Below, in pieces: positions 19,873-28,782 of a DNA stretch of 47,358 bases. Position numbers and translations under genes: made by a program. How positions within the stretch are numbered: position 1 is the stretch's first letter; every line of letters begins with the position of its first letter. The stretch comes from Skermania sp. ID1734 (GTDB lineage: Bacteria; Actinomycetota; Actinomycetes; Mycobacteriales; Mycobacteriaceae), in NCBI RefSeq assembly GCF_007489285.1, contig NZ_VLIY01000025.1, positions 1-47,358 of the forward strand. The letters run 5' to 3'. Below the pieces are notes generated by a model that made no database searches, was not told the DNA's origin, and worked only from the letters and a program-made list of their open reading frames with translations.

Positions 19873-19889
19873 TACGACCGAACGTCGTA
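19873..19889. promoter_or_regulatory. Palindrome in the DUF2631-dxr divergent region
   Basis: TACGAC and GTCGTA pair around CGAAC. The site lies between the two divergent starts (19827 and 19941), flanked by CA on the left and CATACG on the right, and is shaped like an operator for a dimeric repressor. No adjacent regulator gene identifies the protein. Confidence 0.35.
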
Positions 19890-19913
19890 CATACGGGAGT
19901 CGCAAAACGGCGC

Positions 19914-19961
19914 GCATGAGCCACACCGCGGCGGTGCCGCATGAGCCACAATGTGGCGGTG
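19914..19961. repeat. Imperfect 23-bp direct repeat at the dxr start
   Basis: Two copies of GCATGAGCCACA-nnnn-GGCGGTG lie at 19914-19936 and 19939-19961, a period of 25 bases, with three differences. Each contains an ATGAGCCACA that could serve as a start; only the second is in frame with dxr. Confidence 0.75.
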
Positions 19962-21095
19962 ACAGACACAGTGCGGGTGCTGCTTCTCGGCAGTACCGGT
20001 TCGATCGGTACCCAGGCGCTCGAGGTCATCGCGGCGAATCCGGACCGATTTTCGGTGGTCGGCTTGGCGGCGGGCGGCGGAAGTCCCGATGTGCTGGCCA
20101 AACAGATTGAGGACACGGGTGTGTCCAACGTGGCGGTGGCCGATCCGGACACCGCCCTGGACGTGCCGCTGAAGGGCCCCGACGCGGCCACCGAGCTGGT
20201 CCGGCGCACCGACGCCGACGTCGTACTGAACGCGCTGGTGGGCGCTGTGGGACTGGGCCCCACGCTGGCGACGCTCGAATCCGGGACCCGGCTGGCACTT
20301 GCCAACAAGGAGTCGCTGGTCGCCGGCGGTTCTCTGGCCACGCGGCTGGCCGCGCCGGGCCAGATCGTGCCGGTGGACTCCGAGCACTCCGCCCTCGCGC
20401 AATGCCTGCGTGGCGGCACCCGCGCGGAGGTGGCCAAGCTGGTGCTCACCGCCTCGGGCGGGCCGTTCCGCGGCTGGCAGGCCGCCGACCTGGAATCGGT
20501 GACACCGGAGCAGGCCGGGGCGCATCCCACCTGGTCCATGGGGCCGATGAACACGCTGAACTCGGCGACCATGGTCAACAAGGGACTGGAAGTCATTGAA
20601 ACGCATTTGCTCTTCGACGTGCCGTATGACCGCATCGAGGTGACGGTGCACCCGCAGTCGATCGTGCACTCGATGGTGACGTTCACCGACGGTTCGACAC
20701 TGGCCCAAGCCAGCCCGCCGGACATGAAGCTGCCGATCTCTCTCGCGCTGGGCTGGCCGGACCGCGTGCCGGGTGCGGCGCTGGCGTGCGACTGGTCCAA
20801 GGCAGCGACCTGGGAGTTCGAGCCGCTCGACAATGTGGTGTTCCCCGCGGTGGACCTGGCCCGTGCCGCCGGCACCGCGGGCGGTTGCATGACCGCGGTC
20901 TACAACGCTGCCAATGAAGTGGCCGCGCACGCCTTCCTTGACGGCGCTCTGGCCTTCCCGAGAATCGTGCAGACGGTGGCGCGCGTGCTCGACGGTGCGA
21001 GCGAATGGTCGGCCGAACCCGCTACCTTGGAGGACGTGCTCGCAGCCGACAGCTGGGCGCGCGGCCAAGCGCGCGCTGCGGTGCGGGCCGGCTGA
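19941..21095 (+). CDS. dxr: 1-deoxy-D-xylulose 5-phosphate reductoisomerase
   Basis: Dxr converts DXP to 2-C-methyl-D-erythritol 4-phosphate with NADPH, the committed step of the non-mevalonate isoprenoid pathway. It is 384 residues from ATG 19941; GTG 19953 or 19959 are other possible starts. The NADPH site is [26 protein letters not shown] and [12 protein letters not shown] are the metal and substrate regions; [13 protein letters not shown] and [10 protein letters not shown] complete the active site. Length is normal. It starts a run with the site-2 protease gene 27 bases downstream and then ispG, the same pathway. This order is that of M. tuberculosis. Confidence 0.97.
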   Translation: MSHNVAVTDTVRVLLLGSTGSIGTQALEVIAANPDRFSVVGLAAGGGSPDVLAKQIEDTGVSNVAVADPDTALDVPLKGPDAATELVRRTDADVVLNALVGAVGLGPTLATLESGTRLALANKESLVAGGSLATRLAAPGQIVPVDSEHSALAQCLRGGTRAEVAKLVLTASGGPFRGWQAADLESVTPEQAGAHPTWSMGPMNTLNSATMVNKGLEVIETHLLFDVPYDRIEVTVHPQSIVHSMVTFTDGSTLAQASPPDMKLPISLALGWPDRVPGAALACDWSKAATWEFEPLDNVVFPAVDLARAAGTAGGCMTAVYNAANEVAAHAFLDGALAFPRIVQTVARVLDGASEWSAEPATLEDVLAADSWARGQARAAVRAG

Positions 21096-21122
21096 TTGCC
21101 AACCTAGGAGGACGGGCACCGG

Positions 21123-22349
21123 ATGATTTTTGTGGTGGGCGTGGTGCTGTTCGCCCTGGGCATCGCCGCATCGGTTGCCCTGCATGAGTGCGGCCACATG
21201 TGGGCTGCCAAGGGCACGGGCATGATCGTGCGCCGGTACTTCGTCGGCTTCGGACCCAAGATCTTCTCCTGGCGTCGCGGCGAAACCGAATACGGACTCA
21301 AGGCGATTCCGGCGGGCGGGTTCTGCGACATTGCCGGCATGACCATCCACGACGAGCTGGAGCCCGAGGAGATCGGGCGCGCTATGTATCGGCAGAAGAC
21401 GTGGAAGCGGTTGCTGGTGATGTTCGCCGGCATCGCCATGAACTTTGCGCTCGGGTTGCTGCTGATCTTCATCCTCGCCGTCACCTGGGGGCTGCCGAAC
21501 AACAATTCCAACGACGCCAAGGCGCAGGTCGGCACCCTTGGGTGTGCCGCGGCGACCCAGTCCCCGGACGGCACGCTCGCCGCGTGCACCGGTGCCGGCC
21601 CGGGTGAGACGGCCGGCATCAAGACGGGCGACATCATCACCGCGGTCAACGGGGTGCCCACGCCGACCTCGACGGACGTGGTCAAGCAGACCCAGGATGC
21701 CAAGGGAACCGCGCAATTCAGCATCACCCGCGACGGCCACGACCTGACCATTCCGGTGCAGGTCCAGCCGGTGCAGCGCTGGGTGGTCGACTCCAGCACC
21801 GGGCAGAAACGTTCCGAGACCGTCGGCGCGGTCGGGTTGAGTATCGAGACCGTGCCGCCGGCGCCGCTGACCTACAACCCGCTGGCGGCCGTGCCCGCCA
21901 CCTTCGCCTTCACCGGCAACCTCATGGTGCAAACGGTGCACTCGATGGCGCAGATGCCCAGCAAGGTCGTGGATCTGTGGCATGCCGTCACCGGCGGGCA
22001 ACGGGACATGGACACTCCGGTCAGCGTCGTGGGCGCCAGCCGCATCGGCGGCGAGGTCGCCCAGCACGGCTTGTGGGGCATGTTCATCCTGCTGCTGGCC
22101 ATCCTCAACTTCTTCCTGGGCGCGTTCAACCTGCTGCCGCTGCTCCCACTGGACGGCGGGCACATGGCGATCACGCTGTACGAGAAGATCCGCAACAGCT
22201 TGCGCGCCTGGCGCGGGTTGCCGCCCGGCATGCCGGTGAACTACCTGAAGCTGATGCCGGCCACGTACGTGGTCATCGTCATCGGCGGCGCCTACATGCT
22301 GCTGACCGTCACCGCGGACATCGTCAACCCGATTCGACTGTTCCAGTGA
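21123..22349 (+). CDS. rip1: Site-2 zinc metalloprotease, M50 family
   Basis: Rip1 (RseP-like) cuts transmembrane anti-sigma factors and other membrane proteins within the bilayer and so controls envelope stress responses. It has 408 residues from ATG 21123, with AGGAGG upstream. The zinc site is HECGH (21-25) in the first transmembrane helix, and the third ligand lies in LLPLDGGHM (Asp344). Between them is a PDZ domain (about residues 160-240: AGIKTGDIITAVNG). Two further helices flank the LDG motif. Because this window also has an ECF sigma factor with a single-span membrane partner, this protease is a natural candidate to process it; that is speculation. It is between dxr and ispG as in other mycobacteria. 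Confidence 0.95.
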   Translation: MIFVVGVVLFALGIAASVALHECGHMWAAKGTGMIVRRYFVGFGPKIFSWRRGETEYGLKAIPAGGFCDIAGMTIHDELEPEEIGRAMYRQKTWKRLLVMFAGIAMNFALGLLLIFILAVTWGLPNNNSNDAKAQVGTLGCAAATQSPDGTLAACTGAGPGETAGIKTGDIITAVNGVPTPTSTDVVKQTQDAKGTAQFSITRDGHDLTIPVQVQPVQRWVVDSSTGQKRSETVGAVGLSIETVPPAPLTYNPLAAVPATFAFTGNLMVQTVHSMAQMPSKVVDLWHAVTGGQRDMDTPVSVVGASRIGGEVAQHGLWGMFILLLAILNFFLGAFNLLPLLPLDGGHMAITLYEKIRNSLRAWRGLPPGMPVNYLKLMPATYVVIVIGGAYMLLTVTADIVNPIRLFQ

Positions 22350-22413
22350 GAGTTCCGCCGCCGACTAGACTTGCAGGCAGCGAAGCACATCCAGCGACAG
22401 GGAAGGCGCGATT

Positions 22414-23574
22414 GTGACCGCTCTGGGCATGCCGGCGCTCGGGAATCCGGCCGAGCCGTCCGCTGTTTTGGCGCCCCGACGTAAGACCCGGCAATTGCAT
22501 GTCGGCTCGGTGGGCGTGGGCAGCGATTATCCAATCTCGGTGCAGTCGATGTGCACCACCAAGACGCACGACGTCAACGCGACTCTGCAGCAGATCGCGG
22601 AGCTCACCGCGTCCGGTTGCGACATCGTCCGGGTCGCGTGCCCCCGCCAGGAGGACGCGGACGCGCTGGCGACCATCGCGAAGAAGAGCCAGATCCCGGT
22701 GATCGCGGACATCCACTTTCAGCCGCGCTACATTTTCGCGGCCATCGACGCCGGATGCGCTGCGGTGCGGGTGAATCCGGGCAACATCAAGGAGTTCGAC
22801 GGCCGGGTCAAGGAAGTGGCCAAGGCCGCGGGCGAGGCGGGTATTCCAATCCGCATCGGCGTCAACGCCGGTTCGCTGGACAAACGGATGCTCGAGAAAT
22901 ATGGCAAGGCCACCCCCGAGGCTCTGGTCGAGTCGGCGCTGTGGGAGGCCAGCCTCTTCGAGGAGCACGGTTTCGGCGACATCAAGATCTCGGTGAAGCA
23001 CAACGACCCGGTGGTCATGGTCGAGGCGTACCGCCAGCTCGCCGCCCAGTGCGACTACCCGCTGCACCTCGGGGTTACCGAGGCCGGTCCCGCATTTCAG
23101 GGCACCATCAAGTCCGCGGTGGCGTTCGGCGCGCTGTTGTCGCAGGGCATCGGGGACACGATTCGGGTGTCGCTGTCCGCGCCGCCGGCCGAGGAAGTGA
23201 AGGTCGGCGCGCAGATCCTGCAGTCGCTGAACCTGCGCCCGCGCAAGCTCGAGATCGTGTCCTGCCCATCGTGTGGCCGCGCGCAAGTGGACGTCTACAC
23301 GCTGGCCAACGCGGTTACGGCGGGGCTCGAGGGTCTCGAGGTGCCGCTGCGGGTCGCCGTGATGGGTTGCGTCGTCAACGGTCCGGGGGAGGCGCGCGAG
23401 GCCGATCTCGGTGTGGCGTCCGGCAACGGCAAGGGCCAGATCTTCGTCAAGGGCCAGGTGATCAAGACGGTGCCGGAGGCACAGATCGTGGAGACGCTGA
23501 TCGAAGAGGCGATGCGCATCGCGGCGGACATGGACGAAGCGTCCGCCGGCGCGCCAACGGTAACCGTCACATAA
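22414..23574 (+). CDS. ispG: 4-hydroxy-3-methylbut-2-enyl diphosphate synthase (flavodoxin)
   Basis: IspG (GcpE) reductively opens MEcPP to HMBPP in the non-mevalonate pathway with a [4Fe-4S] cluster. It has 386 residues from GTG 22414, preceded by AGGGAAGG. The TIM-barrel N-terminus begins [17 protein letters not shown]. Cluster ligands are C284 and C287 (SCPSCGR) and C319 ([11 protein letters not shown]), with the following glutamate in the NGPGE motif. Length is usual. It is 65 bases downstream of the protease gene and ends at a strong hairpin that also serves the convergent hsp20 gene. Confidence 0.97.
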   Translation: MTALGMPALGNPAEPSAVLAPRRKTRQLHVGSVGVGSDYPISVQSMCTTKTHDVNATLQQIAELTASGCDIVRVACPRQEDADALATIAKKSQIPVIADIHFQPRYIFAAIDAGCAAVRVNPGNIKEFDGRVKEVAKAAGEAGIPIRIGVNAGSLDKRMLEKYGKATPEALVESALWEASLFEEHGFGDIKISVKHNDPVVMVEAYRQLAAQCDYPLHLGVTEAGPAFQGTIKSAVAFGALLSQGIGDTIRVSLSAPPAEEVKVGAQILQSLNLRPRKLEIVSCPSCGRAQVDVYTLANAVTAGLEGLEVPLRVAVMGCVVNGPGEAREADLGVASGNGKGQIFVKGQVIKTVPEAQIVETLIEEAMRIAADMDEASAGAPTVTVT

Positions 23575-23578
23575 GCAA

Positions 23579-23607
23579 GAATGCGGCCGCCCCCGACGGC
23601 CGCATTC
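23579..23607. terminator. Bidirectional hairpin terminator, ispG / hsp20
   Basis: GAATGCGGCCG (23579-23589) pairs perfectly with CGGCCGCATTC (23597-23607) around a 7-base loop. CTTATTCC follows on the plus strand. It lies 5 bases after the ispG stop and 9 bases from the hsp20 stop on the other strand. Confidence 0.85.
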
Positions 23608-23616
23608 CTTATTCCA

Positions 23617-24039
23617 TCAGGCGTCGATTGCCTTGTGATGGCCGTTGCTGGTGATCGCGATCTTGCGCGGCTTGGCCTGCTCGGCAACCGGGATGGTCAG
23701 GCGAAGGACACCGTCGGAGTACTCCGCCTCGATCTTGTCGGTGTCCAGAGTTTCACCCAGGAATAGTTGCCGGCTGAACACGCCGCGGTTTCGTTCGGCC
23801 GCAATCATTTCGCGGCTTTCGTCCAGCGTCGGCCGTTCGGCTCGCACGGTCACCACGTTGCGTTCCACATCCAGATCGATCGAATCCGGCGCGACACCCG
23901 GGAGATCGAATTCCACAACGAACCGGTCGCCCTCGCGCCAGGCGTCCATCGGCATCACCGTCGGCCTAGCGGCCGTTCCGAGCACTTGCTGGGCGAATCG
24001 GTCGAGGTCACGGAACGGATCGGTACGCATCAACATCAT
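23617..24039 (-). CDS. Hsp20/alpha-crystallin small heat-shock protein
   Basis: Small heat-shock proteins hold unfolding proteins without ATP. ATG 24039 is chosen (140 residues) because GGAGG lies 5 bases upstream. The alpha-crystallin domain spans about residues 30-125: [34 protein letters not shown] and the conserved [12 protein letters not shown], followed by a C-terminal KPRKIAI, the I-x-I anchor for oligomers. It resembles the mycobacterial 18-kDa antigen family. It is divergent from a MerR-type regulator (start 24195) with a palindrome between them, so heat or stress control by that protein is probable. Confidence 0.92.
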   Translation of the reverse strand: MMLMRTDPFRDLDRFAQQVLGTAARPTVMPMDAWREGDRFVVEFDLPGVAPDSIDLDVERNVVTVRAERPTLDESREMIAAERNRGVFSRQLFLGETLDTDKIEAEYSDGVLRLTIPVAEQAKPRKIAITSNGHHKAIDA

Positions 24040-24100
24040 GTCCACCTCCAACACGCTCCATTCGTTGTATGTGGTGCTTCCTGTCCCTTATGTAGCGTCG

Positions 24101-24128
24101 GTATCAGATGATCTATTCCATCTGGTAC
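24101..24128. promoter_or_regulatory. Candidate operator between hsp20 and merR
   Basis: GTATCAGAT (24101-24109) and ATCTGGTAC (24120-24128) form an inverted repeat with 8 of 9 matches around 10 bases. It lies 62 bases before the hsp20 start and 67 bases before the MerR start. A TAGCCT at 24151-24156 fits a -10 for the MerR gene. The classical HspR site (CTTGAGT repeats) was not seen. Confidence 0.5.
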
Positions 24129-24194
24129 AGATTTTTTATACCTCTTGTGCTAGCCTGACCGCAAGGGGGTGCAACGGAGATTTCGAGGAGCGCG

Positions 24195-24518
24195 ATGAAC
24201 CCGACCGACGACCCATTCTCGGTGAGCCGCGGCGTGTATGCGATCTCCGTTGCCGCCGAGCTCACCGGTATCGGCGTGCAGTCGCTACGCCTCTACGAAC
24301 GCCACGGACTGGTCCAGCCGGAGCGCACCGACGGTGGCACTCGGCGTTACAGCGCGGCCGACCTGGACCGCCTTCGCCGCGTCAGCGAACTCCTGGCGGA
24401 GGGCATCAACCTGGCCGGGGTGGCCCGAATCCTTGCGTTGCAGGATGCCAACGACGCGTTGACAGAGGCCAACGCCCGCCTGGAAGACACCCTCGACGCC
24501 CAGCGCGAGGAGGACTGA
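24195..24518 (+). CDS. MerR-family regulator, HspR-like
   Basis: This 107-residue regulator starts at ATG 24195 with CGAGGAG upstream. Residues about 14-80 are a winged helix-turn-helix: VYAISVAAELTGIGVQSLRLYERHGLVQPERTDGG starts the DNA-binding helix, and RRYSAADLDRLRRVSELLAEGINLAGVARIL follows. A short C-terminal coiled coil (ALTEANARLEDTLDAQ) would form the dimer. There is no sensor domain and no cysteine. HspR proteins of this size repress dnaK or hsp20 genes in actinobacteria. It is divergent from hsp20, so it likely controls that gene and itself. Confidence 0.85.
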   Translation: MNPTDDPFSVSRGVYAISVAAELTGIGVQSLRLYERHGLVQPERTDGGTRRYSAADLDRLRRVSELLAEGINLAGVARILALQDANDALTEANARLEDTLDAQREED

Positions 24519-24625
24519 CCACTCTTTCGGCGTTAGATGTGCCGTCGCAATAACGACGCATATCTACGCCAGCGGCCCAGGTCGTGGCACGCTGGTCACG
24601 TGCATGTCGATCCGAGGCCGCACCC

Positions 24626-25462
24626 ATGCTGAAGCTGCTCGGTGCGCGTCAACTCGGTAACCGCGATACCGCGGCTGTCCTGCGCGTATTGGACAACGAT
24701 CCGGTCGCCAACTGCATGATCGCCGCCCGGGTCGAAGAGTTCGGCGTGGCGGGCCGGGGCCTTCAGGGTGAGCTCTGGAGCCGCGGCGGCCCAACCGATT
24801 CCTTGTGCTACTCGGGCGCGAACCTGGTGCCGTTGCTCGGTGACCAGTTGGATCTGCGGGCCTTTGCCGATCGGGCGATCCGCGAGCCGAGGGTCTGCTC
24901 GTCGCTGGTCGGCCGGCGCGAACTGGCGTTGCCGCTGTGGGACATGCTCGTCGCCGAATGGGGGTCGCCGCGCGAATTACGCCCCGACCAGCCGTTGCTG
25001 GCGACGCGCGAGCGGTCGCAGGTGGCCGGCCACGAGCGGGTTCGCCAGGTCCGGCCGGAGGAGATCGAGAACTACCTGCCCGCTGCCATCGCCATGTTCG
25101 TCGAAGAGGTAGGGGTGGATCCGCGAATCGGTGACGGCGGGCGCGGATACCGCCGCCGCGTGGCCCACCTGATCGCCGCCGGCCGCGCCTGGGCGCTTTT
25201 CGAGGACGGCGAGGTCGTATTCAAGGCGGAGGTTGGTTCCGTCTCGCGCAGCGTCGGGCAGATTCAGGGTGTGTGGACTCATCCCGATGTCCGCGGGCGC
25301 GGAATCGGCTCGGCGGGGACGGCGACGGTCACCAACGCTGTCGTCGCGGGTGGGCGCACCGCGAGTCTGTACGTGAACAGCTACAACGCCGCGGCGCGCC
25401 GCGTGTACGAGCGAATCGGCTATCACCAGGTAGCGACTTTCGCCACAGTACTGATCGAATAG
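24626..25462 (+). CDS. GNAT acetyltransferase with DUF4081-like N-terminus
   Basis: This is a 278-residue protein; ATG 24626 is chosen because the MLKLLGARQLGNRDTAAVLRVL text is the natural domain start and the upstream part of the frame is atypical. The first about 130 residues form an extra domain (LDNDPVANCMIAARVEE, then SLCYSGANLVPL) that I associate with DUF4081. Residues about 150-278 are the GNAT fold: the acetyl-CoA loop is VWTHPDVRGRGIGSAGTAT, and LYVNSYNAAARRVYERIGY is the last strand and helix. It corresponds in place to the GCN5-related protein behind ispG in M. tuberculosis (Rv2867c by memory). The substrate is unknown. Confidence 0.88.
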   Translation: MLKLLGARQLGNRDTAAVLRVLDNDPVANCMIAARVEEFGVAGRGLQGELWSRGGPTDSLCYSGANLVPLLGDQLDLRAFADRAIREPRVCSSLVGRRELALPLWDMLVAEWGSPRELRPDQPLLATRERSQVAGHERVRQVRPEEIENYLPAAIAMFVEEVGVDPRIGDGGRGYRRRVAHLIAAGRAWALFEDGEVVFKAEVGSVSRSVGQIQGVWTHPDVRGRGIGSAGTATVTNAVVAGGRTASLYVNSYNAAARRVYERIGYHQVATFATVLIE

Positions 25463-25516
25463 CCGCGGGCTTGTCGCTACCCGGTGCCGGGCGGCGCCGG
25501 ACGTAGGATGCCAGCG

Positions 25517-27310
25517 ATGTCCTACCGCAGTATCGTCGCCGTTTGCGCAGTTCTCGTCTCGATGGCCGCGGTAGTGACCGGATGCACGCTCAGCTCCGAC
25601 GGGCCGCTGCCGGCCGCGCAGACCTTCCTGTCCGATCTCGCCGAAAACGACACCGACGCCGCCGCGCAAGCCACCGACCAGCCGGCTGCGGCCAAGACCG
25701 CGATGGCGCAATCATGGTCCGGCCTGCAGGCCGAATCGCTGCGTGCCAGTACGGGTTCCGTCCGGGTGATCGGTGACACGGCCACCGTCGACTACACCTA
25801 CGAGTGGCACCTGCCCAAGGATCGAGTGTGGCGCTACGACGGCCAACTGCAGATGGGCCGGCGCAACGGCGGCTGGATTGTGCGCTGGACGCCCACCGAC
25901 CTGCATCCCAAGCTCGGCGGTGCCCAACACATGGTGCTGCATTCGATCCCGGCGCCCCGGGCCCGCGTCAACGAGCATTCCGGCACCGATGTGCTGGTCC
26001 CGGGCGTGGTGCACCGCATCCACCTCGACGCGAAGCAGGCCGGTGACATCGTCAAGGTCGCCACCCAACTGGCCGCGGTTCTCGCGCCCTTCGACCCGAC
26101 CCTGACGCCGCAGTCGATCGCGGAATCAGCCACCTCTGTCAAGGGCAGCTACGTGGTGGCGACGCTGTCGGAGGACCAGTTCGACCAGGTGCAGTCCCGA
26201 GTGGTCACGTTGCCCGGGGTGAGCGCCACCGATGAAGCCGACCTGGTCAACACCGATCCGAACTTCGCGCCCGCGTTGGTGAATCAGGTGAAGAAGACGG
26301 TCGCCGACGAGGTCGACGGTAAGGCCGGCTGGAGCGTCGTCACGGTCAACAGCAACGGCGCCGAGACCGATGTGCTCACCGAAACCGACCCGCAGCCCTC
26401 GCCGTCGTTCTCGATCAGCCTGGACCGCTCGATTCAGAACGCCGCCCAAGCGGCGGTGGACCGGCGCCAAGAGCAGGCGATGATGGTGGTGGTGCAGCCC
26501 TCGACCGGTGCCATTCTCGCGATCGCGCAGAACAAGGCCGCCGACAAGGAGGGGTCACTGGCCACCACAGGCCTGTATCCGCCCGGTTCGACGTTCAAGA
26601 TGATCACCGCCGGGGCCGCCATCTCGAGCGGGCTGGCGACCCCGGCAACAACGGTGCCATGCCCCGGACACATCGTGATTGGCGAACGAACCATTCCGAA
26701 CTACGACGAATTCGCGCTGGGCAACGTGTCGATGGCCACCGCGTTTGCCCGGTCCTGCAACACCTCGTTCGCCAAGCTGGCCAGTGAGATGAAGCCCGAT
26801 GCGCTCACCATCGCCGCGTCTCAATACGGGATCGGCGCGAACTATCACATCGACGGTCTGACCGCGGACACCGGATCCGTGCCGGTGGCCACCGACACCA
26901 CCGAACGGACCGAGGACGGATTCGGCCAGGGCAAAGACCTGGTGACGCCGTTCGGTATGGCGCTGGCCGCGGCCACGATCGCGCACGGCTCTACGCCCGT
27001 CCCGTTTTTGATCGTCGGGCACGACACGAAGGTCGACGGCGACCACCGGCCGATCAGCAAAGCGATGGTCGACGGTTTGCGCCCGATGATGCGACTTGTG
27101 GTCACCGACGGCACCGGCGCACGCATTGCCGATCAGGGCCAGGTGTACGGCAAGACCGGTGAGGCCGAATTCCCCGGTGGATCACACGCATGGTTCGTCG
27201 GCTACCGCGGCGACATCGCGTTTGCGACGCTGGTGGTCAACGGCGGCAGTTCCGACAACGCGGTCGCGGTGACGCGGGACATGTTCACGGCGTTGCCCGA
27301 CGGCTACTGA
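25517..27310 (+). CDS. Penicillin-binding lipoprotein, class B transpeptidase
   Basis: This 597-residue enzyme makes peptidoglycan cross-links outside the membrane. ATG 25517 is chosen; ATG 25508 is also in frame. A signal peptide ends in the lipobox VTGC with Cys23, so the protein is lipid-anchored. An NTF2-like MecA_N domain (about 30-140) and a dimerisation domain (about 145-300) precede the transpeptidase domain. The active site is S358-T-F-K361, S413-C-N415 and K546-T-G548, all intact. By position and features it is the orthologue of the Rv2864c lipoprotein PBP. It overlaps the convergent nitrobindin gene by 7 bases at the 3' end. Confidence 0.94.
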   Translation: MSYRSIVAVCAVLVSMAAVVTGCTLSSDGPLPAAQTFLSDLAENDTDAAAQATDQPAAAKTAMAQSWSGLQAESLRASTGSVRVIGDTATVDYTYEWHLPKDRVWRYDGQLQMGRRNGGWIVRWTPTDLHPKLGGAQHMVLHSIPAPRARVNEHSGTDVLVPGVVHRIHLDAKQAGDIVKVATQLAAVLAPFDPTLTPQSIAESATSVKGSYVVATLSEDQFDQVQSRVVTLPGVSATDEADLVNTDPNFAPALVNQVKKTVADEVDGKAGWSVVTVNSNGAETDVLTETDPQPSPSFSISLDRSIQNAAQAAVDRRQEQAMMVVVQPSTGAILAIAQNKAADKEGSLATTGLYPPGSTFKMITAGAAISSGLATPATTVPCPGHIVIGERTIPNYDEFALGNVSMATAFARSCNTSFAKLASEMKPDALTIAASQYGIGANYHIDGLTADTGSVPVATDTTERTEDGFGQGKDLVTPFGMALAAATIAHGSTPVPFLIVGHDTKVDGDHRPISKAMVDGLRPMMRLVVTDGTGARIADQGQVYGKTGEAEFPGGSHAWFVGYRGDIAFATLVVNGGSSDNAVAVTRDMFTALPDGY

Positions 27311-27792
27311 GGTTGCTGGCGCCGCAGCGTAGCCGAGAGGTGGTGCTGCAGCGGCTGTCCCACCGCGCCCATGGCCAGGTTGTAGGCGAGCTCGTCGCCG
27401 CGGATCCGCAACGAACGAGTTAGCGCGGTAACGTCTTTGGCGGTCGAGGTCAGCCCGATGCGGGTCGCGGACAGCTCCAGCGTCAGGGTCTCGCCGGACA
27501 TCTCGAAGGTGCCCTCTTCGATCTCGGTGATGCCGGTCGGGTGGGACAACACCCATTCGACGCGACCCGGCGCGGGGACGCGCAGATATCCGGTCTCGGC
27601 GTGCAGCGGCCGGCCGTCGTCGGCGGCCTTGGTGCGCTGACCGTAGGCGAGGAACGGCTTGCCGACGTGGCCGAAGGTGATCTCTTCGAGGTACTCGAAC
27701 GGTTCGATCGTCGGATACTCGCCCGACCCGCGGCCGGACCAGGTTCCGAGCAGGACAGCCAATGGAGCGAGAGCGGGCAGGAGGTCTGGCAT
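27304..27792 (-). CDS. Nitrobindin-like (FABP-like, DUF1794) haem protein
   Basis: This 162-residue protein is of the ten-stranded nitrobindin barrel family, which binds ferric haem and can isomerise peroxynitrite in mycobacteria and humans. ATG is at 27792. The N-terminal signature is [16 protein letters not shown] (G-x-W-x-G-x-G, residues 16-22), followed by [19 protein letters not shown] and [10 protein letters not shown]. Near the end, [13 protein letters not shown] carries His151 at the place of the haem-ligating histidine. All these are intact. It overlaps the penicillin-binding protein gene tail to tail and is 19 bases from the end of the convergently ordered LuxR gene on the same strand, so the two may be co-transcribed. 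Confidence 0.9.
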   Translation of the reverse strand: MPDLLPALAPLAVLLGTWSGRGSGEYPTIEPFEYLEEITFGHVGKPFLAYGQRTKAADDGRPLHAETGYLRVPAPGRVEWVLSHPTGITEIEEGTFEMSGETLTLELSATRIGLTSTAKDVTALTRSLRIRGDELAYNLAMGAVGQPLQHHLSATLRRQQPQ

Positions 27793-27810
27793 CCGCTCAG
27801 CGTACGGGAG

Positions 27811-28677
27811 TCAGGGCAACAGACCGAGACTGCGCGCACGCACCACTGCTTCATGCCGGGAATGGGCGTCCAACTTGCCCATGGCGCTGCGCAGGTAGCT
27901 TTTCACCGTTTCCGGTCGCAGCGAAAGCCGCTGTGCCGCATCTGAATTCGTGCACCCGAGCGCGACCTGGGCGAGCACGTCGAGCTCGCGCGGAGTCAGC
28001 TCGACCTCGCTCGACCCGGCGGTGTCGCGCATCGCGTCGGCGAGCCGACGGGTCAGCGCGTGTAACTGGCGTTGCACATCGCCGGGTGCGGCATGGGCGA
28101 TAGTGCGCAACTCGGCGTGGATGCTGCGCAGTTCCTCGGCCAGCGGGCCGGAGGCAACCGCGGGTCGCGGTGGGCTCATCTGCAGCCGCCGGTCGACTTC
28201 ATCCCGGATGCGTAGTTCTGCGGTGAGTCGTTTGCTGGCCTGGATAAGGGTGTCGGCCGTGCGGCCGGGCACCGGGGCGGCGAGTCGCTGCGCCGCATAG
28301 AGCACGGCCCGCGCGACGCCGTCGACGACCACCGGAACGGCCAACACCGAGCGGATGCCTTCGCCCAGCACGGGCCCGTCGTAGTGGTGGGTGATCGTCG
28401 AGGCACTCGAGTAGTCGGCCACCGAGGCGGGCCGCAGCAGGTCGATGACCTGGCCGCCGAGACCGGACAGCCGCGGGATCGTCAGCCCGCGCAAGCCTGC
28501 AGTCCTGGTGCCGACGAACTCGCTGAGCAGCAGTGTGTCGTTGTGTACCTCACCGCCGAACAGGATCGGGGTGGTCGCGGCGCGGGCCGCCCGGCGCAGC
28601 TCTGCAAGCACGGCGTCACCGTCACGCGGGCGTAAAACACTGTCGCGGGGGCGCAGCAGTGACGCGGCGGTACTCAT
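27811..28677 (-). CDS. GAF-like sensor with LuxR-type DNA-binding domain
   Basis: This 288-residue regulator reads from ATG 28677 with GGAGAAAGG upstream. Residues about 15-155 form a GAF-like sensor (LSGLGGQVIDLLRP, HHYDGPVLGEGIRSVLAVPVVVDG). A helical linker follows. The C-terminus, about 222-288, is a LuxR helix-turn-helix: ELTPRELDVLAQVALGCTNSDAAQRLSLRP, VKSYLRSAMGKLDAHSRHEAV. There is no response-regulator receiver domain, so it senses a ligand directly. It is divergent from the acyl-CoA synthetase gene (start 28783) and such GAF-LuxR proteins are often partnered with fatty-acid or CoA-ester enzyme genes in actinobacteria; regulation of that gene is likely. Confidence 0.88.
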   Translation of the reverse strand: MSTAASLLRPRDSVLRPRDGDAVLAELRRAARAATTPILFGGEVHNDTLLLSEFVGTRTAGLRGLTIPRLSGLGGQVIDLLRPASVADYSSASTITHHYDGPVLGEGIRSVLAVPVVVDGVARAVLYAAQRLAAPVPGRTADTLIQASKRLTAELRIRDEVDRRLQMSPPRPAVASGPLAEELRSIHAELRTIAHAAPGDVQRQLHALTRRLADAMRDTAGSSEVELTPRELDVLAQVALGCTNSDAAQRLSLRPETVKSYLRSAMGKLDAHSRHEAVVRARSLGLLP

Positions 28678-28782
28678 GGACGCCTTTCTCCAGTGCCACC
28701 CCATTTCGGGGGTAGTGCGATGAGAGGTGTGACATAGATCCTATCGGTAGCCACCCGATCGAGGCGTTGGGAAGGATTGCCG

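Noticed and set aside
19713-22163. 816-codon minus-strand open frame across dxr and the protease gene
   Set aside because: It is the shadow of two well-supported plus-strand genes in high-GC DNA; the text is low-complexity Arg/His/Gly with no motif.
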